Source: Nitratireductor arenosus
GTDB taxonomy: Bacteria; Pseudomonadota; Alphaproteobacteria; Rhizobiales; Rhizobiaceae
Length of the DNA stretch: 64,000 nucleotides
Assembly: GCF_009742725.1 (NCBI RefSeq)
Contig: NZ_WPHG01000005.1
Coordinates: 1 to 64,000 of the forward strand
Reading direction: 5' to 3'
This document shows, piece after piece, positions 16,073 to 24,646 of this stretch. The translations under genes and the position numbers were made by a program. The notes beneath the pieces are model-generated. The model searched no databases. It saw only the letters and a list, made by a program, of their open reading frames with translations, and was not told where the DNA came from. Each line of letters opens with the position of its first letter. The stretch's first letter is position 1.

Positions 16073-18017
16073 TACATATGAGGCCCGCTTCGCTGATGCA
16101 GTCGAACGTAGCTTTCGCGACGACGCGATCCGCACCGCCGTACTCATCGATGATCAGTTCCCTGACTATTTGAGCATGCGAGATGCCGCTGAGGGCGAAT
16201 TCACCGAGATCGAGCGCGCAAGGAACATCTACGCGTTTATGCAAGGCAAAGGGCTCATCTGTGACGTTCACAATTGGCGGGCCCCCTCGAACGCTGATCT
16301 GCATCTTCTCGACAAGGCGCGGAAGAGCGACCTGATCCTGCTCGACTACCAGCTCGGAGCCGCAGGTGTGAAGGCGGCTTTGAAGATTCTCCGTCACCTC
16401 GCGGTCTCGACGCATTTCAATCTAGTGGTGCTCTATACCGCCGAAGCATCGCCGAAGACCGCATTGACGGTAGCGACGGCCATGCGGGGTGTGAAACCTG
16501 CGGCTGGTGCGCTTGTACCTTCGGCGGAGCTGTTGGAGAACGCCGAGGAAGTTCTCGCCGACGAGCGCTTCAGTACAATCGACGCTGCCGGACTTCGCGC
16601 CTATTTGACCGACGGGAAAACGCCTTGGGTGGCGAATCTCGGCCAAGCATTGAATGATGCCCAGATACCACCTCAGAATGTGAAACCGCTTGCCGATCAC
16701 GTCGCTAGGCAGTGGATCGCAGAATTGATGGATGACTACGAGCTCGCGACCGATGCAGAACTACCTGTGGGTTGCGCGATCGACGCTGATCAGCCCATGT
16801 GGGTCCACTGCGGGAGCTGCTTCGTCGCTATCGTTCCGAAGCTTCCTGCCAGTTCCACAGACGATGAAGGAAAGTACGTCTGGGGTCGACTGGGCGCTGC
16901 GCTGCGAGAGTGGCGCCCAAATATATACCGGCTGATCCTCTCCGAGATACAGAACGCTCTGGAGCTGGAAGCGGTCGCCCACCATGAGAATTGGCTGAGC
17001 GACGAACTTGCACTCGGTCTTGGCCTCTACCTGCTGGAAAGCGAGGAAGCAGCTCGCGGGACGGTCTCACCGTCGGATGTCGAAGGCGCGGCGCAAAGCC
17101 TTATCGACCGCTTCGTCGACATCATTCGGCGCCGTCTCGCTACGCACGAGCGTATTTCCTCAACGGCGATAGACCTTTTGGGTGCAAGATTGTCGAACGC
17201 AGTCGGCCAAGCGCCTGCAGGAGAGGGCGCCCGCCTCATTCGCGCACGCGAATTGGCACATGTACCAGCGGATCAGAAGGTCGACTGGCACAAGAAGGTT
17301 CTGCCTTCGGTAAACGCCTTCATGGTTTCCGACGCGTTTCGCGGTGGGCACATTACAACCGGTACCGTGCTTTGTGGTCCCGGCGACAGCTTCTGGCTCT
17401 GTGCATCTCCGTCTTGCGATCTTGTTCCACGAGAGGAGGGGCCGATCCTTGTTCAACTAATGCGCCTCGAGAAGACAGGCACACCGCCTGAAAAATTTAC
17501 GTCGGGCGAGTTCGTGGTACTTGGCGCTTCCAACGATGTGATGATGTTGCGAGCGATTCATGCAAAGATTCGACAACCCTCGCTGACCACACTCGTTCTC
17601 CCGAATGGGACAAGAGTGAACCGCGAAGGCGAAGCCGTCACCATTTCAGGATGGATTGCGAATGGCGATGGACTGCGAGCCGCTTCCGTAGTGCACGGCT
17701 TTCCGGCAGCGCCGGATGTTGCGGCATTGGCCGAAGCGGTGATGGCCGAAGGCAACCAGGGGCAGGATACAGCGCTCGCCGCGGCCCAAGAGCCTGCACC
17801 TGCTAGTGGATCTGAACCGGAAGTGGTAGCCATCGAGGCGCTTGAGCGTCCGCTGGCGGAACCTCCGCAACAGGCTGACGACCAGGCTGATCCGAAGGGA
17901 GCATTGCCGACGAAGTTTATGGTCATTTCCCAGCTTCGCAATGCTTTTGCGACCCGCTTTTTAATGGCCGCCGGACAACATCAGTCGAGGGTGGGTGTAG
18001 ATTTTGTCGATGCCTGA
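16062..18017 (+). CDS. Receiver-like domain protein of the defence module
   Basis: From the GTG at 16062 (AGGGGG seven bases upstream; a TTG at 16056 is the alternative) the product has 651 residues. The first 130 look like a response-regulator receiver: acidic pair D30-D31 in VLIDDQFP, phospho-acceptor D95 in LILLDYQLG, and T126 in VVLYTAE. No typical output domain follows; I do not recognise residues 150-560, apart from a C-terminal segment about 560-610 rich in A, E and P. The gene overlaps the GHKL ATPase gene by 11 bases. Together they form a sensor-kinase/receiver-like pair inside a restriction-type operon. What the effector part does is unknown. Confidence 0.7.
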   Translation: MELSTYEARFADAVERSFRDDAIRTAVLIDDQFPDYLSMRDAAEGEFTEIERARNIYAFMQGKGLICDVHNWRAPSNADLHLLDKARKSDLILLDYQLGAAGVKAALKILRHLAVSTHFNLVVLYTAEASPKTALTVATAMRGVKPAAGALVPSAELLENAEEVLADERFSTIDAAGLRAYLTDGKTPWVANLGQALNDAQIPPQNVKPLADHVARQWIAELMDDYELATDAELPVGCAIDADQPMWVHCGSCFVAIVPKLPASSTDDEGKYVWGRLGAALREWRPNIYRLILSEIQNALELEAVAHHENWLSDELALGLGLYLLESEEAARGTVSPSDVEGAAQSLIDRFVDIIRRRLATHERISSTAIDLLGARLSNAVGQAPAGEGARLIRARELAHVPADQKVDWHKKVLPSVNAFMVSDAFRGGHITTGTVLCGPGDSFWLCASPSCDLVPREEGPILVQLMRLEKTGTPPEKFTSGEFVVLGASNDVMMLRAIHAKIRQPSLTTLVLPNGTRVNREGEAVTISGWIANGDGLRAASVVHGFPAAPDVAALAEAVMAEGNQGQDTALAAAQEPAPASGSEPEVVAIEALERPLAEPPQQADDQADPKGALPTKFMVISQLRNAFATRFLMAAGQHQSRVGVDFVDA

Positions 18018-18071
18018 AGCACCAACATTCGATGGTCGACCGTAGTCGACGGCAAGTTATAGCATCCTGGG

Positions 18072-18091
18072 GGAGCATCGCGATGCCCCGG
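18072..18091. repeat. 20-bp direct repeat, right copy (candidate attachment site)
   Basis: Exact copy of 6303-6322 in the same orientation, 54 bases after the stop of the receiver-like gene. Here a G-rich flank lets the palindromic core extend as GGGG-A-GCATCGCGATGC-CCC. No T-tract follows, so it is unlikely to be just a terminator. Confidence 0.65.
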
Positions 18092-18431
18092 TGGTGACAA
18101 ACCCCGAGGGATGAATAGAGTAGCAAAAGGCGATCACGTTGTCGCGAGTGGTTGTGTTTTCGGAACCGAACCATCGGTACGTGTAGATATGTGGGTAAAT
18201 TCGGGGGTATAGTTATATTCGACATCTGCTAATATTGATGTCCTTTCAATCACTTAAGTGTCGACATAGATTCCGCCCCTGGCACCATCTCAATTTGGTC
18301 CGTTCTGGACACATGGCGGTTGGCGTGACTCAAACAAACGGCCTCCGGCAAATCCGGGGCGGTTCACTCTAAGCTGAATTTCCGCCGCTGCATTCCAACT
18401 CTCCAGTTCCGACAACCACCTTGTCCCGGTG
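18092..18431. other. AT-richer non-coding junction between island and flagellar locus
   Basis: No gene is seen. The first 170 bases are noticeably AT-rich compared with the flagellar DNA that follows. GGGGGTATA near 18205 recalls the GGGGGATAC half-site of the palindrome at 5991-6015. A tRNA-3'-end-like stretch lies at 18269-18287. After it the composition rises toward that of the core genome, so the island border is probably here. Confidence 0.45.
18269..18287 (+). other. Possible tRNA 3'-end remnant (candidate att site)
   Basis: The 19 bases GATTCCGCCCCTGGCACCA look like the T-arm end, acceptor strand CCCTGGC, discriminator A and CCA of a tRNA gene, perhaps a leucine type. The rest of a tRNA is absent and the T-loop does not fit exactly, so it is at most a remnant of the kind left by integration into a tRNA gene. 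Confidence 0.3.
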
Positions 18432-18455
18432 TCCACAAAACCGGCAGTTTGCCGG
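18432..18455 (-). terminator. Rho-independent terminator of the fliP-end flagellar operon
   Basis: Read on the minus strand, a 6-bp stem (CCGGCA/TGCCGG, 18441-18455) with a 3-base loop is followed by TTTTGTGG. It lies about 60 bases past the fliP stop and ends the long minus-strand flagellar operon. Confidence 0.65.
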
Positions 18456-18515
18456 GGCGCCTGTCGCGCCTGGGTGTCGCGGGTCCGACGTCGGCTGCGA
18501 AAACCCGAGCGGGCG

Positions 18516-19253
18516 TCAGTTGAAGGAGCGCACCAGGCTGCCGACGAGCAGGTTCCAGCCGTCGATCAGCACGAAGAACAGGATCTTGAAGGGCAGGGAT
18601 ATGACGGTTGGAGGCAGCATCATCATGCCCATCGCCATCGTCACGGTAGCGACCACCAGATCGATCACCAGGAACGGCAGCACGATCAGGAAACCGATCT
18701 CGAAGCCACGCCTGATCTCCGAAATCATGAAGGCCGGCACCAGGACGCGCAGATCGACCTGCTCGCCCTCGACCACGTTCTGGCCGCGCTCGCGCGCGAG
18801 GTCGGCAAACAGGTTGAAATCGGCCTCGCGGACATTGGCCAGCATGAAGTCGCGGAACGGGTCGGCGATGCGCTGCATGGCCTGCGTCTCGTCGATCTGG
18901 TTGTTCACCAGCGGGCGCACGCCGTTGTTCCAGGCGCTGTCGAAGGTCGGTGTCATGACGTAGAAAGTCATGAACAAGGCGAGGCTGATCAGGATGATGT
19001 TGGCCGGCGTGGTCTGCAGCCCGATGCCGGCGCGCAGGATGGCGAACACGATCACGAAGCGGGTGAAGCTGGTGACCATGATCAACAGCCCAGGCGCTAC
19101 CGAAAGCACCGTAAGCAGCCCGAAAACCTGAATGATGTAGCCGATCGTCGCCCCGTCGGCCTGGCCGGCGATCTGGCCGAGATCGAGCTGTTGGGCGTGT
19201 GCGGCTGCAGTGAGCGCGAGCAGGGCGGCGGCGATGGCGAGAAGCGTTTTCAT
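18516..19253 (-). CDS. fliP: Flagellar type III export component FliP
   Basis: The 245-residue protein is FliP, an inner-membrane part of the flagellar export gate with FliQ and FliR. A cleavable signal peptide ends near AAAHAQQ (residue 20), usual for FliP. Strong family stretches include LLIMVTSFTRFVIVFAILR and PFKILFFVLIDGW, with four hydrophobic helices. It overlaps fliL by four bases and is the last gene of the minus-strand flagellar operon, followed by a terminator. fliQ and fliR are not in the window. Confidence 0.95.
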   Translation of the reverse strand: MKTLLAIAAALLALTAAAHAQQLDLGQIAGQADGATIGYIIQVFGLLTVLSVAPGLLIMVTSFTRFVIVFAILRAGIGLQTTPANIILISLALFMTFYVMTPTFDSAWNNGVRPLVNNQIDETQAMQRIADPFRDFMLANVREADFNLFADLARERGQNVVEGEQVDLRVLVPAFMISEIRRGFEIGFLIVLPFLVIDLVVATVTMAMGMMMLPPTVISLPFKILFFVLIDGWNLLVGSLVRSFN

Positions 19254-19792
19254 TCGAACAAGAGGGTCCTGATGACCAGTTCCCGAGCGAGGCCGTTGCT
19301 GCGAATGCTCGCGCGCTCTTCGATGTCGGTCTTGAGGTGCTGGAAACCGCTCGCGCCCTGGACCTGCTGAAGGGTGACGGTGCGCATATAGGCGAGAATG
19401 TCCTGATGGATGTGGCGAACCAGTTCGGGGTCGGGGGTCGCGGCGAACACCATCGACAGTTCCATCCGCACCCAGATGTCGGCCGGTGCGCTCAGATTGG
19501 TCGTGATTGGCTCGAGCGGCACCAGGCGCGGCACGGGCTTTGCTTCACCGTCCTCGTCCTTTCCTTCCCCGCCGCCATGCGCCTCCGTCTCGCCCGGCAT
19601 CTCCGTCATCACCGGCTCGACCGAGACTTTTTGCGTCGTCGGCTCGGTCTCGGAGCCGGTCTTCAGATACATGCCGGCGACCCAGCCGCCGCCGACCGCA
19701 AGCATGGTCAGCGCCGCCATCACGCCGATCTGGATGACCAGCGACGGACCCTTTTTCGCTTCGGTGTGGTCTTCGGCGTTGGCGAGTGACAT
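19250..19792 (-). CDS. fliL: Flagellar basal-body protein FliL
   Basis: FliL is a single-pass inner-membrane protein that sits near the stator and supports motor torque. This 180-residue protein has a short cytoplasmic start, one membrane helix at about residues 18-42, an acidic glycine-rich linker (about 66-86) and a periplasmic domain with the conserved ending RSNGLARELVIRTLLFE. It overlaps fliP by four bases, so the two are translationally coupled. Length and order match other rhizobial flagellar operons. Confidence 0.92.
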   Translation of the reverse strand: MSLANAEDHTEAKKGPSLVIQIGVMAALTMLAVGGGWVAGMYLKTGSETEPTTQKVSVEPVMTEMPGETEAHGGGEGKDEDGEAKPVPRLVPLEPITTNLSAPADIWVRMELSMVFAATPDPELVRHIHQDILAYMRTVTLQQVQGASGFQHLKTDIEERASIRSNGLARELVIRTLLFE

Positions 19793-19808
19793 TGCCCCTT
19801 GATAATCC

Positions 19809-20513
19809 TCAGAACGGTGAGATCAGATCCAGGATCTGATGGCCATAAGGGGGCTGCTGGACTTCCGTCAGCCGGCCGCGGCCGCCATAGGAAATCCGCG
19901 CCTCGGCAATGCGCTCGTAGGGTATGGTGTTGCTTGCGCTGATGTCGGCGGGGCGCACGATGCCGGCGATGGTGAGAATACGCAGTTCGGCATTGACGCG
20001 CACTTCCTGGGAACCGCGGATCATCAGATTGCCGTTCGGAAACACTTCGGTGACGACGGCGGCGACAGACAGACGGATGTTTTCCGAGCGTGCCGTCGCG
20101 CCGGAGCCGGCCGCGGTCGAACGGGAATTGATATCGAGATCGGCGGAGGCGGATTTCCCCACGCCTTCCGCCTCGAACCCGCCGGCCAGACCCAGGGTCC
20201 GGTTGGTTGTGCGGGTGCGGTCGGATTCGTTGTTGAGGGTCGCCTTGTCGTTGATCGAGATGAACACGGTCAGGATGTCGCCGACCACCAAGGCGCGTGC
20301 GTCCTCGTAGAGCTGGCTCTGGCGGTCGTCCCACAGTGAGAAACGCTTGACCGGCGCGGCCGGCGCTTCGGGATAGGCCTGCACGGACCCGGCCGCCGGG
20401 TCGAGGCCCGAGCCGACCGGCGACAGGCTCGGAGCGCGGCCGATTTCGTTCAGCTCTCCGGCACAGCCGGCCAGCAAAAGCCCGGTCGCCAGGATCGGCA
20501 GGCTGCGTTTCAT
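19809..20513 (-). CDS. flgH: Flagellar L-ring lipoprotein FlgH
   Basis: FlgH forms the outer-membrane L-ring around the flagellar rod. The 234-residue product starts at ATG 20513 with a lipoprotein signal ending in LLAGCAG (lipid-carrying cysteine at about 17). The family core runs from SLWDDRQSQLYEDARALVVG to the ending QPPYGHQILDLISPF. A much longer open frame continues upstream, but that part is only an out-of-frame reading of motE. The start overlaps the motE stop by four bases. Confidence 0.95.
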   Translation of the reverse strand: MKRSLPILATGLLLAGCAGELNEIGRAPSLSPVGSGLDPAAGSVQAYPEAPAAPVKRFSLWDDRQSQLYEDARALVVGDILTVFISINDKATLNNESDRTRTTNRTLGLAGGFEAEGVGKSASADLDINSRSTAAGSGATARSENIRLSVAAVVTEVFPNGNLMIRGSQEVRVNAELRILTIAGIVRPADISASNTIPYERIAEARISYGGRGRLTEVQQPPYGHQILDLISPF

Positions 20514-21046
20514 GTCGGGTCCTCGGCTTTGGCGACATCGGCGATGATGCCGGTGAGTTTCGCGGCGGCCTTCACATCCATCTCGTTGAGGATGCCGCCG
20601 GCCTGGCGGCCCTTGAGCTTCAGGATGATCGCGGCGGCGAGCATGGCGTCCATCTTTTCCAGCCGCGCGGCCGCCGCGTCCGGACGCATGCGGGCATAGA
20701 TGCTGACGATGCTGTCCTCGGCGCTGTTGATGACCTCGTCGCGCTTCTTTAGCCAAGCCTCGTACTCGGTCCGTTTTGCCTCCAGCGCGACGATCCGCTC
20801 GTCGATCTCCGAGCGCAGTTTTTCCAGTTCCTGGGCCTGCACGGCGTAGCGACGGTCGCGCGCGGCATCGATGATGTTGGCGCAGAATTCGCGCACCTCG
20901 TCGGTCAGGCGCGAGGGGACCTTGCGCGCCTGGGCGAAGGAATCCGAAATGGCAAAGACGCCCGCGCCGAAACACAGCGCGGCGAGCAGGCCGAGCGCCA
21001 GCGCCCTGGGAAGGGCGCGTTTCGCGGTTCGCATCCTTGTCGCCAC
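20510..21046 (-). CDS. motE: MotE-like flagellar chaperone
   Basis: This 178-residue protein fits MotE, described in Sinorhizobium as a periplasmic chaperone for the motor protein MotC. It has an N-terminal hydrophobic signal/anchor (about 13-38), a coiled-coil stretch of about residues 65-105 and a C-terminal MgtE-N-like region with PDAAAARLEKMD and KGRQAGGILNEMD. The GTG start at 21046 has GGAGA seven bases upstream; ATG 21034 is an alternative. It lies between flgI (gap of 11) and flgH (overlap of four), the rhizobial order. motC itself is not in the window. Confidence 0.8.
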   Translation of the reverse strand: MATRMRTAKRALPRALALGLLAALCFGAGVFAISDSFAQARKVPSRLTDEVREFCANIIDAARDRRYAVQAQELEKLRSEIDERIVALEAKRTEYEAWLKKRDEVINSAEDSIVSIYARMRPDAAAARLEKMDAMLAAAIILKLKGRQAGGILNEMDVKAAAKLTGIIADVAKAEDPT

Positions 21047-21057
21047 CTATCCGTCTC

Positions 21058-22254
21058 CTATTGCAGAACCAGCTCGGCCTGCAGCGCGCCGGCCGATTTG
21101 ATGCCTTGGAGGATCGCGATAATGCCGTCCGGTTTCACGCCGATACGGTTGAGGCCGGCCACCAATGTCTGCAGGTCGGGGCCGTCGAGCAACGCGACGC
21201 GCGCGTCGTCCTGCTGGGCGTCGATGATCGTCGAAGGCTCTTCGGCGGTTTCGCCGCGCGAGAACGGTGCCGGCTGAACGACCTTCGGCTGCTCGGTGAT
21301 GCGCACGGTCAGCGCGCCATAGCTGACGGCGACCTGCGATATCTTCACGTCCTGGCCGATTACGATCGTGCCGGTGCGCTCGTCGACCACCACGCGCGCC
21401 GGTGTATCGGTCCGGATGATCAGATTCTCGATTTCAGCGACGAAACGCGCCGCCGAGATGCCGCCCGGCCGGTTGATCAGGATCGTGCGCGCGTCCTGCT
21501 CGCTGGCCAGGCGTTTGCCAAAACGGCCGGTGGTATAAAGATTGATCGCGTCGGTGATCCTGACCGCGGTCGAAAAGTCGGGGTTGCGCAACTGCATCGT
21601 CAGGGCGCGATCGTCATTGAACCGCGCCTCGACCTGGCGTTCGACGATGGCTCCGTTGGGGATGCGGCCCGATGTCGGCACGCCTTTGGTCAGTGTCTCG
21701 GCTTCGCCCTGCGCGGTGAAACCGGAGACGAAGACGGGCCCCTGGGCGACGGCGTAGATCTCGCCGTCGGGCGCGCGCAGCGGCGTCATGACGAGCGTAC
21801 CGCCGGCGAGCGAGGTCGCGTCGCCGAGCGACGATACGCTGATGTCGATGCGCGATCCGGATTGCACGAAGGCCGGCAGGTTGGCGGTGACGATCACCGC
21901 GGCGACGTTTTTGGCCCGCGCGCGCCCGTCTTCCATGGCGATGCCGAGATTGCGCAGCATGGCGCGGATCGACTGCTCGGTGAACGGCGAATTGCGCAGG
22001 CCGTCGCCGGTGCCCTGCAGGCCGATCACCAGGCCGTAGCCGATCAGTTGGTTGTCGCGCGCCGTCTGCAGCGTGGCGATATCCTTGATGCGCGATGCCG
22101 GTCCGGTCGGCACCGGCAGGTTGGACGACTGGCCGTTGGCGGAGACGGTAATGGCCTGCGCGCCGTCATAGCCGTCATTGAGATCGCCGCCCGAACTGGC
22201 CGGCGCCGTCGCGACGAGGCCGAGACACACGGCCAGGGCGAGGCGAATGATCAT
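21058..22254 (-). CDS. flgI: Flagellar P-ring protein FlgI
   Basis: FlgI builds the periplasmic P-ring in the peptidoglycan layer. The 398-residue protein has a signal peptide (about 1-22), then the highly conserved RIKDIATLQTARDNQLIGYG and GLVIGLQGTGDG, and the family C-terminus with LVAGLNRIGVKPDGIIAILQ. It overlaps flgA, its assembly chaperone gene, by four bases. Length is a little above the usual 370 residues, from a longer N-terminal leader. Confidence 0.96.
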   Translation of the reverse strand: MIIRLALAVCLGLVATAPASSGGDLNDGYDGAQAITVSANGQSSNLPVPTGPASRIKDIATLQTARDNQLIGYGLVIGLQGTGDGLRNSPFTEQSIRAMLRNLGIAMEDGRARAKNVAAVIVTANLPAFVQSGSRIDISVSSLGDATSLAGGTLVMTPLRAPDGEIYAVAQGPVFVSGFTAQGEAETLTKGVPTSGRIPNGAIVERQVEARFNDDRALTMQLRNPDFSTAVRITDAINLYTTGRFGKRLASEQDARTILINRPGGISAARFVAEIENLIIRTDTPARVVVDERTGTIVIGQDVKISQVAVSYGALTVRITEQPKVVQPAPFSRGETAEEPSTIIDAQQDDARVALLDGPDLQTLVAGLNRIGVKPDGIIAILQGIKSAGALQAELVLQ

Positions 22255-22718
22255 ATCGCGCCGACCCGGATCGATCCGTCCGCCATGACGATGCCGGTAA
22301 ACACTGCGCCGGAATCGGCGTTCCTGACCTTGACCATGTCGCCGATCGCGCCCGGTTGGAGCGGGATGCCGATGGTGGAGATCTGGAGCCCGCCATGGAC
22401 ATAGCTGACCGCGACCGGCGCGCCGGCCTCTACCATATAGGCGTCGCGCAGGGCATTGATCGGAATAAGCTTGCCCGGCAGCAGGGTACGCTTGGCGACC
22501 TTGCCGGTGACTTGATCGGTATATTGCGCGATCGAGGTCAGGATACGGTTGCTGCGCCTGAGCTTTACCTCGGTCAGCGCGCCGGCATCGACGGTCTCGC
22601 CTGGATAGATGACGCGCTTCGCCACCACCGCCATCTCCTGCGCGACGGCCGCCTCGGCAAAGGCGGCGAGCGTGAGCGCGGCGCAGAGAACGAGTGTGGA
22701 GATGCGAAGCCGCGACAT
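22251..22718 (-). CDS. flgA: Flagellar P-ring assembly chaperone FlgA
   Basis: FlgA is a periplasmic chaperone for P-ring assembly. This short 155-residue form, usual in rhizobia, has a signal peptide ending near AAVAQE and the SAF-type domain with VIYPGETVDAGALTEVKL and the conserved GAIGDMVKVRNADSGAVFTG. The larger N-terminal domain of enterobacterial FlgA is missing, as expected in this order. It overlaps flgI by four bases. Confidence 0.92.
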   Translation of the reverse strand: MSRLRISTLVLCAALTLAAFAEAAVAQEMAVVAKRVIYPGETVDAGALTEVKLRRSNRILTSIAQYTDQVTGKVAKRTLLPGKLIPINALRDAYMVEAGAPVAVSYVHGGLQISTIGIPLQPGAIGDMVKVRNADSGAVFTGIVMADGSIRVGAI

Positions 22719-22722
22719 CGGG

Positions 22723-23511
22723 CTACCGGATGCTCTGGGTGACGACGGAGGCCATCTCGTCAGCCGCCTTGATGACCTTGGAATTCATCTCGTAAGCGCG
22801 CTGGGCCGAAATCAGCTCGGTGATTTCCTTGACCGGGTCGACGTTGGAATTTTCGAGATAACCCTGTTCGATGGCGGCAAAGCCGGGATCGCCCGGCACA
22901 CCGACATTGGCGGCGCCGGAAGCGGCGGTCTCCTGGAAGAGATTGTCGCCGAGCGGCGCGAGGCCGGCCTCGTTGGCGAACGTGGCGAGCGTGATTTGGC
23001 CGAGATCCTGAAGGTCGACCTGGCCGTCGAGGCGGGCGAAGACCTGGCCCGATTTGTTGACGATGACTTCGACCGTCTCGGCCGGGAAAACGATGTCGGG
23101 CACGACCCGGAACCCGTCCACGGTGACCAGTTCGCCATTGGCGTTGGTGTTGAAGGCGCCGGCGCGGGTGTAGAGCGTCTGGCCGTCGGCGCCCTCGATC
23201 TGGAACCAGCCCGGACCGGTCAGCGCCAGGTCGAACTTGTTGCCGGTGCTGTCGAGCGAGCCCTGCATATGCACGTTCCTGACCGCCGCCGCCTTGACGC
23301 CGAGGCCGATGCTCGCGCCTTCCGGCACGATGCTCTGGTCGGCCCGGTTGGGCACGCCCTGCAGTCGCTCGACCTGGTAGAGAAGGTCGGAGAACTCGGC
23401 GCGTGCGCGTTTGAAACCGGTCGTGTTGATGTTGGCGATATTGTTGGCGATCACTTCCAGGTTGAGCTGCTGGGCGTTCATGCCGGTGGCGGCAATGGCT
23501 AGGGCTTTCAT
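22723..23511 (-). CDS. flgG: Flagellar distal rod protein FlgG
   Basis: The 262-residue protein is FlgG, the distal rod subunit. It starts [20 protein letters not shown] and continues with [20 protein letters not shown], the rod/hook N-terminal signature. It ends with a coiled-coil region including [18 protein letters not shown]. The central part contains [11 protein letters not shown]. Length is typical. It sits between fliE and flgA with gaps of nine and four bases. Confidence 0.97.
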   Translation of the reverse strand: MKALAIAATGMNAQQLNLEVIANNIANINTTGFKRARAEFSDLLYQVERLQGVPNRADQSIVPEGASIGLGVKAAAVRNVHMQGSLDSTGNKFDLALTGPGWFQIEGADGQTLYTRAGAFNTNANGELVTVDGFRVVPDIVFPAETVEVIVNKSGQVFARLDGQVDLQDLGQITLATFANEAGLAPLGDNLFQETAASGAANVGVPGDPGFAAIEQGYLENSNVDPVKEITELISAQRAYEMNSKVIKAADEMASVVTQSIR

Positions 23512-23520
23512 CGCTGTTCC

Positions 23521-23850
23521 TCAGATCGCCATGCGGCTGATTTCGAGATAGGCGGTCACGATCTTGTCGCGGATCGCGATCGCGGCTTGTAGGGTCTGCT
23601 CGGCGCTCATCACGGCGTCGACGACGTCGCGCGCCTGGATGTCGCCGCCCTTTAACGCATGCATGGAAACGCTCTCGGCGCGTTCCAGCGTGGCGACGGA
23701 CTGGCTCGCTGCCGCCTCCAGCGCCGCCTCGAAAGAGGTCGGCAAGATCGAGGGCGCGACCGGCGGGGCAGCCGGTCCGACGCCCGCCAGCCCGTTGCCC
23801 AGGGACGTCTGGTTGAGACGGTCGATCAGTCCCAGCCCGGCGATCATCAC
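23521..23850 (-). CDS. fliE: Flagellar MS-ring/rod adaptor FliE
   Basis: FliE links the MS-ring to the proximal rod. The 109-residue protein has the family features [21 protein letters not shown]-like helix in the middle and a C-terminal [20 protein letters not shown] followed by YLEISRM. It overlaps flgC by four bases and lies in the usual flgB-flgC-fliE-flgG order. Confidence 0.93.
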   Translation of the reverse strand: MMIAGLGLIDRLNQTSLGNGLAGVGPAAPPVAPSILPTSFEAALEAAASQSVATLERAESVSMHALKGGDIQARDVVDAVMSAEQTLQAAIAIRDKIVTAYLEISRMAI

Positions 23851-24269
23851 TGCGACCTCAGAAGATCGATGGTCATGGAGATCAGCTGGCGCGCCTGCTT
23901 GATCACCTGGAGGTTGGCTTCGTAGGAGCGGTTCGCCTCGCGCATGTCGGCCATCTCGATGATCGGATTGACGTTGGGCATCTTCACGAAGCCGCCATCG
24001 TCGGCGGCCTGGTGGCTCGGCAGGTATTCGATCGGGAATTCGCTGCGGTCGAGATCGACCGACTGGACACGCACGAAGGAACCGCCATTGTCGCGATCGA
24101 GCGCGGTGGCGAAAGTCACGGTCTTGCGCTGATAGGGGTCGGCGCCCGGCGTGTTGCCGGTCGACTGGGCATTGGCCAGGTTCTCCGACACCACGCGCAG
24201 GCGCTCGGACTGCACGCCGAGACCCGACGCGGCGATCTTGAGGGCGGCGGAAAGCGGATCGATCGCCAT
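23847..24269 (-). CDS. flgC: Flagellar proximal rod protein FlgC
   Basis: FlgC forms part of the proximal rod. The 140-residue protein starts with a rod-type helix ([20 protein letters not shown]), then [19 protein letters not shown], and ends with the coiled coil [34 protein letters not shown] is a FlgC hallmark. It shares one base with flgB and four with fliE. Confidence 0.96.
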   Translation of the reverse strand: MAIDPLSAALKIAASGLGVQSERLRVVSENLANAQSTGNTPGADPYQRKTVTFATALDRDNGGSFVRVQSVDLDRSEFPIEYLPSHQAADDGGFVKMPNVNPIIEMADMREANRSYEANLQVIKQARQLISMTIDLLRSQ

Positions 24270-24646
24270 CAGCCCCTCGTCGCCATCATCATCATGCGGT
24301 GGAAGGATTTCACGATCGCCGTGTTCAGTTCAAAGGCGTGGCGGACTTCGCCGGCTTTCACCAGTTCCTGCTCGACGGTGACCGAGTTGCCGGAGGGCGA
24401 GGTGGTTTCGATCGCGTCCTGGCGCAGGTTGAAGGTTTCGCGGCCGGCGCCGAGCGGCATGTGCCCGACCCGGGTCGGCGCGAAAGCCAGCTTGGCGCTG
24501 TCGAGGACCTGCTCGAACGGAACGACGTCGATCGCCTGGTAACCGGGCGTGTTGATGTTGGCGATGTTGCCCGCCACGGCCGACTGGCGCACGGACAGCC
24601 AGCGCGCCTGCTGCGCGGCGAGATCGAACAGACTTACCGGTTGCAT
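24269..24646 (-). CDS. flgB: Flagellar proximal rod protein FlgB
   Basis: The 125-residue protein is FlgB, a proximal rod subunit. Key stretches are [20 protein letters not shown] near the start and [19 protein letters not shown] near the end. I start it at ATG 24646, where GAGGGAAAG precedes; the longer open frame upstream has no family character. A 176-bp gap separates it from the preceding gene, so an internal promoter may lie there. That gap also contains a GC-rich hairpin (24742-24770) without a T-tract. Confidence 0.95.
   Translation of the reverse strand: MQPVSLFDLAAQQARWLSVRQSAVAGNIANINTPGYQAIDVVPFEQVLDSAKLAFAPTRVGHMPLGAGRETFNLRQDAIETTSPSGNSVTVEQELVKAGEVRHAFELNTAIVKSFHRMMMMATRG

Noticed and set aside
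6752-18017. Assignment of the module to BREX, DISARM or type I restriction
   Set aside because: No PglZ, BrxC, DrmA/DrmB, HsdR or HsdS-like protein is present; the methylase is a cytosine-C5 enzyme rather than an adenine one.
18429-19370. A 313-codon plus-strand frame opposite fliP
   Set aside because: His/Gln/Asp-rich composition typical of antisense frames; fliP is unmistakable on the other strand.
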